In this document: positions 37,454 to 47,783 of the stretch, piece by piece
Layout: each line of letters starts with the position of its first letter
Numbering within the stretch: the stretch's first letter is position 1
NCBI GenBank assembly: GCA_002382325.1
Contig: DGAG01000003.1
Span: 1 to 64,000, forward strand
Direction: 5' to 3'
Source: Epsilonproteobacteria bacterium UBA4036
Lineage (GTDB): Bacteria; Campylobacterota; Campylobacteria; Campylobacterales; Arcobacteraceae
DNA length: 64,000 nt
The notes under the pieces: generated by a model
Database searches by the model: none
The model's input: only the letters and a program-made list of their open reading frames with translations
Told to the model about the DNA's origin: nothing
Program-made: the position numbers and the translations under genes

Positions 37454-38122
37454 TTATGCTTGATGGATTTCTCCACCTAAATGAGCATACAACAACAAAT
37501 TTGCAATACTTGCTGCTCGGTCAGCTACTTTTTCAAGTCGTCTCAACGAGCTTAAAGCTTCAAAATAATCCTTTGAAAGCTCTTTATTTTTTGTAATCAT
37601 TTTTAAAATGTTTTTTTCAATCATAGAGTATAAATCATCGGTTTTACTCTCTTCAACTACCACTTTATGAAAATAGTCTTCGGTTTCATTTTCATTTTCA
37701 ATTTGAATAATTTTCAGGGCAGTTTTAATGGCCAAAATGGCTGATTTGTGTAAGGGAATACCATATTCATTGATTTTATCCAAATCAATTTCACTGCTGA
37801 CTATGCGAGAAAAACTTTTAATGAAACTTCGTGTATTTGTACTTGCTCGTACAATTTCATTGGTGATTTTTAAATACGATACCAAGACCCGCAAATCTTT
37901 TGCTTCTGGAGCATGTAACGCCAATGTCGTCACAATCAAATTATCAATTTTATTGGAAGTTTTTTCCAAATTGATTAACTCATTTTTTGCTTCATTAAAA
38001 AGAGAATATTTCTTACTCTCAATGGCTTCTAATGCCAATTCATTGGCTTTTGCAACACAAACACCTATACCATACACCTCATTTTTGATGCTTTCTAATT
38101 TTTCTTTATAAACGGGTAACAT
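37454..38122 (-). CDS. phoU: Phosphate transport regulator PhoU
   Basis: 222-residue, all-helical protein of two repeated three-helix bundles. It links the Pst transporter to the PhoR-type kinase and keeps the regulon off when phosphate is plentiful. Family features are the LRVLVSYLKITNEIVRASTN stretch (about 77-96) and the RRLEKVADRAASIANLLLY end. Its start overlaps the pstB stop by one base. Confidence 0.88.
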   Translation of the reverse strand: MLPVYKEKLESIKNEVYGIGVCVAKANELALEAIESKKYSLFNEAKNELINLEKTSNKIDNLIVTTLALHAPEAKDLRVLVSYLKITNEIVRASTNTRSFIKSFSRIVSSEIDLDKINEYGIPLHKSAILAIKTALKIIQIENENETEDYFHKVVVEESKTDDLYSMIEKNILKMITKNKELSKDYFEALSSLRRLEKVADRAASIANLLLYAHLGGEIHQA

Positions 38123-38886
38123 TATCCGAACCTTCCTGTAATATAATCTTCTGTTTTTTTCTCTTTTGGATTGACAAAAATGGTTTCTGTCTCATCGTAT
38201 TCAATCAATTTTCCTAAATGGAAAAATGCCGTATAATCCGCCACACGTGCAGCTTGTTGCATATTATGTGTCACGGTGATGATGGTGTATTTTTTCTTTA
38301 ACTCCAACATCAAAGCTTCAATTTTTTCCGTGGAAATTGGGTCAAGTGCAGATGTGGGTTCATCCATTAAAATCACATCCGGACGTACGGCAATGGTTCG
38401 CGCAATACACAATCGTTGTTGTTGCCCTCCTGAAAGTGACGTTCCAGGAGCGTTTAGTTTGTCTTTAACTTCCTCCCAAATACCTGCACCAATTAAGGAT
38501 TCTTCTACCAACTCATCACACGCTTTTCCTTTTTTTACAATGCCATGTTTAATCGGGGCATATGAAACATTTTCATAAATGGATTTAGGAAAGGGATTGG
38601 GTTGTTGAAACACCATTCCAATTCGTTTTCTTACACTGACCACATCAATATCTTTGTCATAAATGTTTTTATCATCAATGACAACCGTTCCTTTGATTTT
38701 TGCACTGGCAACCAAATCATTCATTCGATTTAAACATCGTAAAAAGGTTGATTTTCCACATCCTGATGCCCCAATAAGTGCTGTGATTTTATTTTCATAT
38801 AAATCAATATTAATATCATGCAAAGCATGATTTTGTGCATACCATAAGTTTAAATTATTTGTTTTTATTTTTACATTCATTACCAT
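38122..38886 (-). CDS. pstB: Phosphate ABC transporter ATP-binding protein
   Basis: 254-residue ATPase of the phosphate importer. Walker [10 protein letters not shown], signature LSGGQQQR, Walker [15 protein letters not shown]-loop VTHN and the PstB-type [11 protein letters not shown] segment are all visible. Overlaps pstA by 7 bp. Confidence 0.97.
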   Translation of the reverse strand: MVMNVKIKTNNLNLWYAQNHALHDINIDLYENKITALIGASGCGKSTFLRCLNRMNDLVASAKIKGTVVIDDKNIYDKDIDVVSVRKRIGMVFQQPNPFPKSIYENVSYAPIKHGIVKKGKACDELVEESLIGAGIWEEVKDKLNAPGTSLSGGQQQRLCIARTIAVRPDVILMDEPTSALDPISTEKIEALMLELKKKYTIITVTHNMQQAARVADYTAFFHLGKLIEYDETETIFVNPKEKKTEDYITGRFG

Positions 38887-40052
38887 TTTACCTCAAATTT
38901 TTTTCTTAAAATAACTGCAATAGTGTTCAACGATATTAATACGGTCAACAACACAATAATCCCTGCGGCAGTTTTCTCAATATAGGCTCGTTCAGGCATT
39001 CCTGACCACGTAAAGATTTGTGCTGGCATAACCGTTGCAGCTGATGTGATATTTGTTACTGCATCAGGAACAAAAGCAATCATCCCCACAATAATTAAAG
39101 GAGCCGTCTCTCCCATAGCTTGAGCTAAAGCAATAATTGAACCCGTTAAAATACCAGGAAATGCCAACGGCAAAACGTGGTCTTTGGTCACTTGCCATTT
39201 GGTTAAGCCCAAACCATAACCGGCTTGTCTGATACTTGCAGGTACGGATTTTAAAGCGGCTTTTGAACTGACAATAATAATAGGCAAAGACATCAAGGCT
39301 AATGTCATCCCTCCAACCAAAGGAGAGCTTCGAGGCACTCCAAAGAAGTTGATAAAAATCGCCAATCCTAAAAGCCCAAATAAAATTGAAGGAATAGCTG
39401 CAAGATTGTTAATATTAACTTCAATTATTTGAGTGATTTTATTATCAGGAGCAAACTCTTCTAAATAAATCGCTGTCATCACTCCAATAGGTACAGCCAA
39501 TGACATGGTGACCAGCATGGTTAAAACTGAACCAATAATGGCAGAGTAAAATCCTGCATTTTCTGGGATTTTAGAATCTCCTGTGAAAAAGAAAATAACA
39601 TTAAATCGTGTTTCAATCTCTTCTTTTAAAATTAACTCTTCAACTTTGGCTTTTTGTGCATCACTGAGTCTTGAATATTTTCCTTTGACATGTTGATCAG
39701 CTTCTGCATTTAATAGTGCCCAAAAGGTTTGTGTGGTACCTATCCATTCTGGGTTGGCTGCAATATCTTGAGGAAGACTTCGTAACCAAGCTCGACTAAT
39801 AAGTCGGCTCATATCTCTGTCAAAAATTCCGTAAGGATTTTGTGCGGTTTCTTCATCTATGGCAATGTCAACTTTAACATACGATTGTTGAAATGCAGGC
39901 GTACCTGTTTTAATAATGTCAAAAAGAAAAAAACCTAAAAACGATAACGACAAAATCACTGCGGCTAAAGTCGTATATTTAAATCGTCGAGCCAGACGAT
40001 TTCTTTTTTGTATTTGTGGAATATAAAAATTATTTGGAATATTTTTTTTCAT
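38880..40052 (-). CDS. pstA: Phosphate ABC transporter permease PstA
   Basis: Inner-membrane permease of 390 residues, longer than E. coli PstA (about 296) because a large polar segment (about 55-165) separates TM1 from the rest; this would face the periplasm. The transport core has [17 protein letters not shown] and the EAA-type loop around [23 protein letters not shown]. Starts 8 bp after pstC. Confidence 0.93.
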   Translation of the reverse strand: MKKNIPNNFYIPQIQKRNRLARRFKYTTLAAVILSLSFLGFFLFDIIKTGTPAFQQSYVKVDIAIDEETAQNPYGIFDRDMSRLISRAWLRSLPQDIAANPEWIGTTQTFWALLNAEADQHVKGKYSRLSDAQKAKVEELILKEEIETRFNVIFFFTGDSKIPENAGFYSAIIGSVLTMLVTMSLAVPIGVMTAIYLEEFAPDNKITQIIEVNINNLAAIPSILFGLLGLAIFINFFGVPRSSPLVGGMTLALMSLPIIIVSSKAALKSVPASIRQAGYGLGLTKWQVTKDHVLPLAFPGILTGSIIALAQAMGETAPLIIVGMIAFVPDAVTNITSAATVMPAQIFTWSGMPERAYIEKTAAGIIVLLTVLISLNTIAVILRKKFEVKW

Positions 40053-40060
40053 GTGTAACC

Positions 40061-41317
40061 TTAGAGATTTGAGATTTTATATTTTTGATGAAATCGTCGA
40101 ATGGTGGTAATTGAAATCACATTAATAATTAACGTTACAACAAATAAAACAAGCCCCAGTGCAAAAGCAGAGAGGGTTAAAGAACTGTCAAACTCTTGAT
40201 CTCCCACTAAGGCTTCAACAATTTTTACCGTTACTGTGGTCATATCTTCAAGAGGATTCATCGTTAAATTGGGGCGTAAACTTGCTGCCATAACAACAAT
40301 CATGGTCTCACCTAATGCTCTTGAAACACCTAAAAGCGTTGCGGCAATAATACCTGGCATAGCAGAAGGTAAAACCACAAATTTAATGGTTTCTGCTTTA
40401 TTCATTCCCAATGCCAATGAACCATTTCTGACATTTTGAGGAACAGAACTAATCACATCATCACTCAAACTTGAAATAATGGGAATAATCATAATACCCA
40501 TAACCACACCCGCACCTAAAGCACTTCGATACGAGGCTTGCATACCAAAAACAGCAAAAAGATCAACAATAAAAGGAGCCACAGTAATCGCAGCAAAAAA
40601 TCCGTATACAACCGTTGGAATACCTGCTAAGATTTCCAAGGTAGGTTTAATAATATTTCGCACCTTTAATGAAGCATATTCTGACATATAAATGGCACTG
40701 AATAATCCAATAGGAACTGCCACTGCCATGGCAATAAGAGTAATGTAGAATGTTCCAGCAAAAATAGGAACGGCACCAAATTGTGCATTGGCAACTTCTT
40801 CACCTCCTCTTGAGGCTCCTGCTAAAAAGGCGGTATCGGGATTCCATTGTGTCCCAAATAAAAACCCAGTAATACTTTCTCGTTGGAAAAAGTGTACCGA
40901 TTCAAAAATAATTGAAAATAAAATTCCAAAAGTGGTTAAAATTGAAATTAATGTTGCAAATACCAAGATACCTTTAACCACATTTTCGATTAAATCTCGA
41001 GCTTTAGTACTTGCTTTAATATTTTTTGCTACTAACACCAAGCTTAAGGCAGCCAAACACAATGCCGATGTGACAAGCATAAAAGGGGGAATTAAATTAA
41101 AATCAAACAGATATAAAAAAAGCCCTGTCGTAATAAGCATTAAAGCCGGTAAACCTGTATACAGTGTAGTAAGCCAACCATATTGTTCAGGTTGGGAGTG
41201 TAGGGCAATCCCTTGCGCATTGATGTTATTGGCTTTTGATTTTCCCATAATAAAAGCGATAAATAAAAGCGGAATTAAACCACCAAAAAATATCAAAAAA
41301 AGTAGGTCATTTGACAT
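40061..41317 (-). CDS. pstC: Phosphate ABC transporter permease PstC
   Basis: 418-residue permease with extra N-terminal membrane helices (three hydrophobic segments before residue 105) compared with E. coli PstC (about 319). Core motifs AVPIGLFSAIYMSEYAS and the loop ALGMNKAETIKFVVLPSAMPGI are intact. It follows the terminator behind pstS, so it is expressed less than pstS or by read-through. Confidence 0.94.
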   Translation of the reverse strand: MSNDLLFLIFFGGLIPLLFIAFIMGKSKANNINAQGIALHSQPEQYGWLTTLYTGLPALMLITTGLFLYLFDFNLIPPFMLVTSALCLAALSLVLVAKNIKASTKARDLIENVVKGILVFATLISILTTFGILFSIIFESVHFFQRESITGFLFGTQWNPDTAFLAGASRGGEEVANAQFGAVPIFAGTFYITLIAMAVAVPIGLFSAIYMSEYASLKVRNIIKPTLEILAGIPTVVYGFFAAITVAPFIVDLFAVFGMQASYRSALGAGVVMGIMIIPIISSLSDDVISSVPQNVRNGSLALGMNKAETIKFVVLPSAMPGIIAATLLGVSRALGETMIVVMAASLRPNLTMNPLEDMTTVTVKIVEALVGDQEFDSSLTLSAFALGLVLFVVTLIINVISITTIRRFHQKYKISNL

Positions 41318-41337
41318 AAAGCAATCCTTGTGAAATT

Positions 41338-41370
41338 AAAAAACCTCTACATTCATGTAGAGGTTTTTTT
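41338..41370 (-). terminator. Terminator/attenuator between pstS and pstC
   Basis: AAAAAACCTCTAC (41338-41350) pairs with GTAGAGGTTTTTT (41357-41369), loop ATTCAT, followed by T. It lies 16 bp past the pstS stop. It should let the binding protein be made in excess over the membrane components, a common design. Confidence 0.85.
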
Positions 41371-41385
41371 GAATAGTTTGTTCTA

Positions 41386-42438
41386 TTATTTAATAGGAAG
41401 AATAGTGTGTTTTTCTACCATTTCTTTGGTTAAAAGCGTTCGAGCTTTAACAGATTTTTGAACATCTCTTAATGTTTCAGTTGGCATTGGAATTAATCCT
41501 ATGTTTTTTAATACCCCTTTTTGACCAATCATGGCATCTTGAACATATAAATCCATGAACTCTGCAACGCCTTTGATTTTACCAATGTGTGCATTTTTCA
41601 TGTACATAAACATACTTCGAGATACAGGGTATTTACCGTCTGCAATATTTTTAGCCGTTGGAGCAATACCGTTTAACGTTACACCTGAAATTTTGTCATG
41701 GTTTTCTTCTAAGAAGCTGTAACCAAAATAACCCAATGCCGCTTTATCTTGAGTGAGTTGTTGAACGATTAAGTTATCATTTTCCCCACTTGGAATATAC
41801 GCACCATCGGTTCTAACTTTTTTATACTTTCCTTGTGCTTCACCGTAAGCAGGAAAACTTTTTGATGCTTTTTCCATCACCATTTCATCAAAAGAGTCTC
41901 GTGTTCCAGATGTTGTAGGAGCGCCTAACATTCTGATTTCTCGATTTGGTAATGTTGGGTCAATATCGCTCCATTTTTTGTAAGGATTTGCAATAAGTGT
42001 TTTACCGTCTTTGCTTGGAACTTCTTGTGCAATGGCTAAAAAGATTTGTTCTTTGGTTAAGTTAAAACTTGGATTTTCTTTACTTTGAGCAATCGCAATA
42101 CCATCATAACCTACCATTAAACCAGTAATTTCAGTAACACCATTAGCTTTACACGTTTCAAACTCTTTGGTTTTCATAGCTCGTGAAGCATTGGTAAAAC
42201 TTGGAGTGTCTAAACCAGCACCTGCACAGAAAATTTTCATTCCACCACCTGAACCGGTTGATTCTACAACGGGTGTTTTAAACCCAGTTGTTGCTCCAAA
42301 CTCTTCAGCAACATAACTCGTAAATGGGTAAACTGTAGAAGACCCAACAATTCTAATTTGATCATTAGCCATCATTGAAGTGGCAATTGATGCAGTTGCA
42401 AGCAGTGCAATAGCAGATTTTTTGATACTCATTTTCAT
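41386..42438 (-). CDS. pstS: Phosphate ABC transporter substrate-binding protein
   Basis: 350-residue periplasmic phosphate receptor with a signal peptide (about 1-23, ending SMMA). The start RIVGSSTVYPFTSYVAEEFG, the SGGGMKIFCAG stretch, APTTSGTRDSFDEMV and KAALGYFGYSFLEE are hallmarks of the family. Expression is expected to be phosphate-controlled through the direct repeats just upstream. Confidence 0.95.
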   Translation of the reverse strand: MKMSIKKSAIALLATASIATSMMANDQIRIVGSSTVYPFTSYVAEEFGATTGFKTPVVESTGSGGGMKIFCAGAGLDTPSFTNASRAMKTKEFETCKANGVTEITGLMVGYDGIAIAQSKENPSFNLTKEQIFLAIAQEVPSKDGKTLIANPYKKWSDIDPTLPNREIRMLGAPTTSGTRDSFDEMVMEKASKSFPAYGEAQGKYKKVRTDGAYIPSGENDNLIVQQLTQDKAALGYFGYSFLEENHDKISGVTLNGIAPTAKNIADGKYPVSRSMFMYMKNAHIGKIKGVAEFMDLYVQDAMIGQKGVLKNIGLIPMPTETLRDVQKSVKARTLLTKEMVEKHTILPIK

Positions 42439-42464
42439 CTCCGTGTTTTGATTTTAACTCTGAA

Positions 42465-42497
42465 AGTATAATCGCTTTGGATTACACTTTGGTTACA
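42465..42497 (-). promoter_or_regulatory. Candidate Pho box and promoter of pstS
   Basis: On the minus strand, TGTAACCAAAG (42497-42487) is followed directly by TGTAATCCAAAG (42486-42475), direct repeats with an 11-bp period between GTAACC and GTAATC. A -10 box TATACT (42470-42465) follows 4 bp later and the pstS ATG is 27 bp further. Position and period fit a PhoB-type activator site replacing the -35 box. The repeat overlaps the stop codon of the upstream gene. Confidence 0.6.
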
Positions 42498-44229
42498 AAC
42501 AAACACCCACAGGAATATCGAGTTTTTTAGAGATTTTTTTGATTTTGCCTAAGGTATAATCAAAGTTTCTTTTTTTGGTATTAATGCCAATTTCGATAAT
42601 GGCACACGAAACAGAAAGCAAATCAAATTTTCTTTGGACATTAAATCGGTCCATACAAACCATGCAGTTATTAGAAATATCCTCTTTATTGTAAAGGCTA
42701 ATGACACTGTGTTTAAATTCATCTTGTAGTATTGAAGCATAGGCAAAAACATCTTCATAGGTTAAACAAGAAAAGCCCACAAAAAAATCATCGCCGCCAA
42801 TATGCCCAATAAAAGAGTTCAAAGGGAGATGTTTTTGTAATAGCTCGGCAAAAATTAAAATAGCTCGATCGCCTTGTCTGAAACCATAGGTGTCGTTAAA
42901 GGGTTTAAAATCATTAAAATCAAAATACAACATATGAAAGATTTGATTGTTTTTGAGTTGTTTGAAGCTTTTGTAAATAAACTCTTCAATTTGATTATTA
43001 CCGGGCAGTTTGGTTAAGGGGTTTTGATTTTTAGCAATTTCAATGTTGCGTTTATGAGAAAGAGAAAGCAGGGAGTTGACATTGATAAAGCCATGATATT
43101 TGTTGGCTTTTGTCACAAATATTCCTTTGGAGTTGACTTCATTCATATTATAAATTTCTAATGTTTTATCAATCCCCCAAGTGGCTTCCACGCATAAAGC
43201 AGGTTTAATAAATTTATACAAGTTGCTACTATAGGAAACATTTTTAGCCAAAGATAAACCGTATTGAGAGTAAGAAATCTTTTTGATGTCCACTTCATAA
43301 ATTACCCCTTTAAGATGCGAATAATTATCAACAATAGGCACAAAGGTATTATGAGGATGATTTTTAAAATAGACAAAAAGATCATGCAATGAAGTATCGA
43401 TATTTAAAGGAGTAATATACTCTATGAAGGCATTATCAATACTGTTTTTACTGTCATCGCGTCGATCATCTTTGAGAAGCTTTAAAATATTTTTATAAAA
43501 AGCTTCAATGTCATTGATTTTTGTGGTGGGTTTTTGAACCAAAAACCCCTGTATAAAATCCACACCAATATTTTTACACGTATAGTACTCCTCTTTTTGC
43601 TCAACTCCTTCAGCTACGACTTTCATGCCCATCGTATGTGCCATATCAACAATGGAAGAACAAAAAAGTTTTTTCTTGGAATCGTTGTGAATATTGGTAA
43701 TAAAAAATCGATCAAGTTTAATAATATTGGCTTCACTGTAATAAAGCAGTTTTAATCCAGATACCCCAATACCAAAATCGTCAATGGCGATACTGTAACC
43801 ATCTTTTTTATATTTATAAATCATTGAACTTAAGGCATTTTGTTCAATCATAGAGCCTTTTTCACTCAATTCAAAGCAGATGGCATCTTTTTTTAAACCA
43901 TTTTCTTCTAACAGTTTGGCGGTTTGTCCTTGAGGACAATTTTTGCTGTAAATAATACGATTGTCTAAATTATAGAAGAGTTTAATGTTATCAATGTTGA
44001 GTTTTTTAAATTTCTTGATGGCTTTTTTTCGTAACTCTAAATCGACTTGGTAGAGTAAATCGTCTTCAAAAGCACAATCAAACAAATCTTGAATATTATG
44101 ATATTCCGTGGCTATTTCAACATTACGTAACAACGCTTCAACAGCATATATTTTTCCTGTAAAAGTGTGAATGATGGGTTGAAAAGCAAAATCTAACTCT
44201 TTGAGAATCGTAATCCATTTTTCTAACAT
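42493..44229 (-). CDS. EAL - CBS-like - GGDEF protein (c-di-GMP turnover)
   Basis: 578 residues, no membrane segment. EAL domain first (1-245): E31-A-L in AVEALLR, DDFGIG at 150-155, AEGVEQ near 206 and QGFLVQKP. A CBS-pair-like linker (about 270-395) follows, then a GGDEF domain (400-578) with FDFNDFKPFND and the active-site variant GGDDF at 478-482, which should be functional; no RxxD inhibitory site precedes it. So it may both make and break c-di-GMP. It is upstream of pstS and has its own Pho-box-like repeat. Confidence 0.9.
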   Translation of the reverse strand: MLEKWITILKELDFAFQPIIHTFTGKIYAVEALLRNVEIATEYHNIQDLFDCAFEDDLLYQVDLELRKKAIKKFKKLNIDNIKLFYNLDNRIIYSKNCPQGQTAKLLEENGLKKDAICFELSEKGSMIEQNALSSMIYKYKKDGYSIAIDDFGIGVSGLKLLYYSEANIIKLDRFFITNIHNDSKKKLFCSSIVDMAHTMGMKVVAEGVEQKEEYYTCKNIGVDFIQGFLVQKPTTKINDIEAFYKNILKLLKDDRRDDSKNSIDNAFIEYITPLNIDTSLHDLFVYFKNHPHNTFVPIVDNYSHLKGVIYEVDIKKISYSQYGLSLAKNVSYSSNLYKFIKPALCVEATWGIDKTLEIYNMNEVNSKGIFVTKANKYHGFINVNSLLSLSHKRNIEIAKNQNPLTKLPGNNQIEEFIYKSFKQLKNNQIFHMLYFDFNDFKPFNDTYGFRQGDRAILIFAELLQKHLPLNSFIGHIGGDDFFVGFSCLTYEDVFAYASILQDEFKHSVISLYNKEDISNNCMVCMDRFNVQRKFDLLSVSCAIIEIGINTKKRNFDYTLGKIKKISKKLDIPVGVCL

Positions 44230-44265
44230 ACAAATCCTTTAAGCACGATGGTACTTATAAGTTAG

Positions 44266-44324
44266 ATTTCATAGTTAGACTAAAAGATTTGTTCGCGTTA
44301 AATCATAAAATCTAACTATGAAAT
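44266..44324. repeat. 14-bp inverted repeat with 31-bp centre
   Basis: ATTTCATAGTTAGA (44266-44279) and its exact reverse complement TCTAACTATGAAAT (44311-44324) flank a centre with a small inner stem GATTT/AAATC around GTTCGCGTT. It could be an RNA hairpin in the leader of the EAL-GGDEF gene (37 bp upstream of its start), an operator pair or a small remnant element. Confidence 0.55.
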
Positions 44325-44381
44325 TTATTCATTACTTTTTATAGCATAAGAAGTTTTGATGGTGTAAGTATAAGGGGATTT

Positions 44382-44401
44382 GATTACGAAATGGTTACGA
44401 A
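44382..44401 (-). promoter_or_regulatory. Second candidate Pho box, upstream of EAL-GGDEF gene
   Basis: GATTAC-GAAAT-GGTTAC at 44382-44398 has the same GATTAC-N5-GGTTAC pattern, period and strand as the pstS site (GATTAC-ACTTT-GGTTAC, plus-strand reading). It lies 153 bp upstream of the EAL-GGDEF start. If real, both genes share the PhoB-type regulator. Confidence 0.42.
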
Positions 44402-44478
44402 GAAGAAGTAACAAGTGACAAGTAAAAAGTAATGAGTGACAAGAAATTAACTGCTCGTCATTCCTTACTTTTCACTCG
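44400..44478. repeat. Imperfect inverted A/G-rich repeat downstream of prfA
   Basis: Plus-strand units AAGTAACAAGTGACAAG and AAAAAGTAATGAGTGACAAG are followed by TCATTCCTTACTTTTCACTC and GTAACTCTTAC, an imperfect mirror. The arms could form a long hairpin 10 bp past the prfA stop and act as its terminator. The tract resembles those at 25505 and 33898. Confidence 0.5.
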
Positions 44479-44484
44479 TAACTC

Positions 44485-45552
44485 TTACAATCCGCTGGCT
44501 TCCATAAGTCTTGCTTGATGGTCAGCAATAAGTGGGTCAATGATTTCATCAAAGAAACCATCTTGCATAATATTTTCAAGTCGGTACAGCGTCAAGTTAA
44601 TTCGGTGATCACTGATTCGGTTTTGAGGATAGTTGTAGGTTCGAATACGTCCACTTCTGTCCCCAGTTCCGACTTGTTCTTTTCTGTTTGCACTGTCTTT
44701 TAAGAGTTGCTCTTGCATTTGAAGGTCATACAGTCTGGCTTTAAGAACCTTCATGGCTTTCTCTTTATTTTTATGTTGCGATTTTTGGTCTTGGTTGGTG
44801 ACAACAATTCCTGTGGGTAAGTGAGTAATTCTTACTGCACTGTCCGTAGTATTAACCGATTGACCACCACATCCCGATGAACGCATTACATCTATTTTTA
44901 AATCATTAGGGTTAATTTCAATTTCAACATCATCAACTTCTGGCATAACTGCAACTGTGATAGCTGAAGTATGAACTCGTCCTTGCGATTCTGTTGCTGG
45001 AACTCTTTGAACTCTGTGAGTACCCCCTTCGAATTTAAGTCTGCTATAAACTTGATCTCCTTTAACAAGGAAAACAATCTCTTTATAGCCTCCAGCTTCA
45101 CTCTCACTTGAGCTCATGATTTCAACTTTCCAACCTTTCAATTCGGCATATCGTAAATACCCTCTGAACAGATCACCTACGAATATTCCTGCTTCATCTC
45201 CACCTGCTCCTGCACGAAGTTCCAAATAGATGTTTTTATCGTCATTGGGGTCTTTGGGTACAAGTTCGATTTTGATTTGATTTTCTAACTCTTCTTTTCT
45301 CTCTTCAAGTATGACCAACTCTTCTTTGGCCAAATCTCTGAACTCAACGTCTTCAAGAAGAAGTCTGTTTTCATCAATCTCTTTGATGACTTTTAAATAC
45401 TCTTTAGCCGAAGTCACAATATCTTCTAAATTTGATTGTTCCTTCGAGAGTTCGGTCATTCTTTTAATGTCGTTGGTGATGTCAGGAGAGATCAATAAGG
45501 TGTTAATCTCATTGTATCTGTCAATAAAAGGTTGTAGTTTATTTTTTAGCAT
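44485..45552 (-). CDS. prfA: Peptide chain release factor 1
   Basis: 355-residue class I release factor for UAG and UAA. The GGQ motif that triggers hydrolysis is in [15 protein letters not shown], and the stop-codon recognition tripeptide region (PAT, in [14 protein letters not shown]) distinguishes it from RF2. Follows rpsT by 30 bp. Confidence 0.97.
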   Translation of the reverse strand: MLKNKLQPFIDRYNEINTLLISPDITNDIKRMTELSKEQSNLEDIVTSAKEYLKVIKEIDENRLLLEDVEFRDLAKEELVILEERKEELENQIKIELVPKDPNDDKNIYLELRAGAGGDEAGIFVGDLFRGYLRYAELKGWKVEIMSSSESEAGGYKEIVFLVKGDQVYSRLKFEGGTHRVQRVPATESQGRVHTSAITVAVMPEVDDVEIEINPNDLKIDVMRSSGCGGQSVNTTDSAVRITHLPTGIVVTNQDQKSQHKNKEKAMKVLKARLYDLQMQEQLLKDSANRKEQVGTGDRSGRIRTYNYPQNRISDHRINLTLYRLENIMQDGFFDEIIDPLIADHQARLMEASGL

Positions 45553-45582
45553 GGTTTAGTTTATAGTAACTGATAAAATCAA

Positions 45583-45843
45583 TTATATAGCATTAACCTT
45601 TAATTGTAATCGACTTACTTTTCTTGCTGCATTACCTTTTTTCAAAATACCTTTAGATACACAGTGGTGTAAGTATTTGTTTGCTGTTTTAAACGCTTCA
45701 ATTGCTTGTTCTTTATCAGCACTTTCAACTGCTGCTAAAACATTTTTTGTAATGTTTTTAATTCTTGTTTTATAGAATCTGTTTCTTTCAGTTCTAACCG
45801 TTGTTTGTTTCGCTCTTTTTTCAGCAGATTTGTGATTTGCCAT
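45583..45843 (-). CDS. rpsT: 30S ribosomal protein S20
   Basis: 86-residue basic three-helix protein that binds 16S rRNA; begins [21 protein letters not shown] and has [17 protein letters not shown] near its end. Upstream of prfA on the same strand, an order common in this phylum. Confidence 0.96.
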   Translation of the reverse strand: MANHKSAEKRAKQTTVRTERNRFYKTRIKNITKNVLAAVESADKEQAIEAFKTANKYLHHCVSKGILKKGNAARKVSRLQLKVNAI

Positions 45844-45930
45844 ATTGTTTTTAACCTCTTTGTAAAAAATTTAAGGGTAGAATGTTACAAAAAATATCTT
45901 TAAAGAAAGTTTAAACTTAAGGACTTGTTA

Positions 45931-47265
45931 ATGAAACTGTTTGGAACCGATGGTGTACGTGGAAAAGCCGGTGAATTTTTAGATGCGATGACCGCCATGA
46001 AATTGGCAATGGCAGCAGGAATATTTTTTAGAAAACAGTCATATACAAATAAAATACTCGTGGGAAAAGATACCAGACGAAGTGGTTATATGATCGAAAA
46101 TGCTTTGGTCAGTGGTTTAACCGCCGTAGGATACGATGTGATTCAAATTGGACCTATGCCAACACCGGCCATTGCCTATTTGACTGAAAGTATGCGTTGT
46201 GATGCGGGAATTATGTTAAGTGCTTCCCATAATCCGTATTGGGACAATGGGATTAAGTTTTTCGATAAACACGGCGATAAATTGGGTACAAGCTGTGAAG
46301 CTGAAATTGAAAAAATCTTTTTCAACGATGAATTGATTAAAAAATCACAAGTGACAGGAAAAGAGATTGGTTCTTCAAAACGAATTGATGACGTCATTGG
46401 ACGATATATCGTTTCAATCAAAAGTTCCTTTCCCAAAGATTTATCGCTTAATGGCTTACGAATTGTTTTAGATTGTGCCAATGGAGCGGCGTATAAAGTG
46501 GGTCCTACGATTTTAGAAGAGTTGGGTGCTGAAGTTATTACTATCAATAACAAACCCAATGGATTTAATATCAATGAAGATTGTGGGGCGTTACATCCTG
46601 AAAAAATTGCAAAAGTGGTTTTAGACGTACGTGCGGACATTGGAATTGCACTTGATGGTGATGCGGATCGATTGGTGATTGTTGATGAAAAGGGCAATGT
46701 CGTACATGGGGATAAACTCATCGGGGCTTTGTGTGTATATTTACATCAAGAAAAGCTTTTAAAAGGACAAGCGTGTGTGGCAACCGTGATGAGCAACAAA
46801 GCATTAGAAGATTATTTATCGTTGTATGAGTTGGCATTAAATCGAACCGATGTGGGAGATAAATACGTTTTAGAAGACATGAAAAACAATGGCATCAACT
46901 TTGGCGGTGAACAAAGCGGACATATTATTTTTGGAGATGTTGCAAAAACGGGAGATGGTTTGGCTTCAGCTCTTCAAGTTCTTGCGATGATTCTAAAAAG
47001 CGGAAAAAAGGCAAGTGAAGTGCTCAATGCTTTTGAACTGTATCCTCAACTTTTGGTCAATTTAAATGTGAGTAAAAAAGTGCCACTGGCGCAAATTGAT
47101 GGTTTGGATGAAAAACTTCAAGCCATACGAACATTAGGGATGAGAGACTTAATAAGATACTCTGGAACAGAAAATAAAATCAGACTATTACTTGAAGGTA
47201 AAGAAGAAAAAATTGTCAAAAAAACGATGGATGATTTAGTGCAATTCATACAAAGTAAGCTATGA
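45931..47265 (+). CDS. glmM: Phosphoglucosamine mutase
   Basis: Converts glucosamine-6-phosphate to glucosamine-1-phosphate for peptidoglycan and LPS; 444 residues. Start [14 protein letters not shown], phosphoserine loop [12 protein letters not shown], metal loop DGDADRL and sugar-binding GGEQSGHI, and phosphate-binding [10 protein letters not shown]. The ATG at 45931 is preferred over TTG 45925 because AAGGA lies 7 nt upstream. Its last four bases overlap the lspA start. Confidence 0.96.
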   Translation: MKLFGTDGVRGKAGEFLDAMTAMKLAMAAGIFFRKQSYTNKILVGKDTRRSGYMIENALVSGLTAVGYDVIQIGPMPTPAIAYLTESMRCDAGIMLSASHNPYWDNGIKFFDKHGDKLGTSCEAEIEKIFFNDELIKKSQVTGKEIGSSKRIDDVIGRYIVSIKSSFPKDLSLNGLRIVLDCANGAAYKVGPTILEELGAEVITINNKPNGFNINEDCGALHPEKIAKVVLDVRADIGIALDGDADRLVIVDEKGNVVHGDKLIGALCVYLHQEKLLKGQACVATVMSNKALEDYLSLYELALNRTDVGDKYVLEDMKNNGINFGGEQSGHIIFGDVAKTGDGLASALQVLAMILKSGKKASEVLNAFELYPQLLVNLNVSKKVPLAQIDGLDEKLQAIRTLGMRDLIRYSGTENKIRLLLEGKEEKIVKKTMDDLVQFIQSKL

Positions 47266-47726
47266 AGAAGTCCTTGTTTGTATTATTTATCGTACTTATT
47301 GCCATTGACCAATACATAAAAACTATTTTTGTCAATGGATTTGTATGGGAAAGCAGTTGTATTTCGTTTGTCTTAGCATACAACTATGGAGTGGCTTTTT
47401 CGATGTTTGAATTTTTGGCCCACAACTTAAAGTACATTCAGTTGGGGCTTTTAGGTGCAGGAGCTGTTTATTTATATTTAAATCAAAACGTTTTTAAAGA
47501 GTATGCCATTGCCATTGCCTTGCTGTATGCAGGAGGTATTAGTAATATCATTGACCGATTTATTCATGGTGGGGTAGTGGATTATGTGTATTGGCATTGT
47601 GGATTTGATTTTGCCATATTTAATTTAGCCGATGTGATTATTGACATTGCAGTGGTTTTAATCATTTGGAAACAAATCAGAACATCAAAGAAAAATAAAG
47701 AAGAACCAAACAATTTGGTGAGTTAA
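47262..47726 (+). CDS. lspA: Lipoprotein signal peptidase (signal peptidase II)
   Basis: Inner-membrane aspartyl protease of 154 residues with four membrane helices. Catalytic aspartates are in [19 protein letters not shown] and FNLADVIID. Matures the several lipoproteins encoded in this window. ATGA overlap with glmM. Confidence 0.95.
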   Translation: MKKSLFVLFIVLIAIDQYIKTIFVNGFVWESSCISFVLAYNYGVAFSMFEFLAHNLKYIQLGLLGAGAVYLYLNQNVFKEYAIAIALLYAGGISNIIDRFIHGGVVDYVYWHCGFDFAIFNLADVIIDIAVVLIIWKQIRTSKKNKEEPNNLVS

Positions 47727-47783
47727 ATAATTTTTAGATACAATTTCGAAAATTATTTAAAAAATTTAGTCATAGGTAAGATA

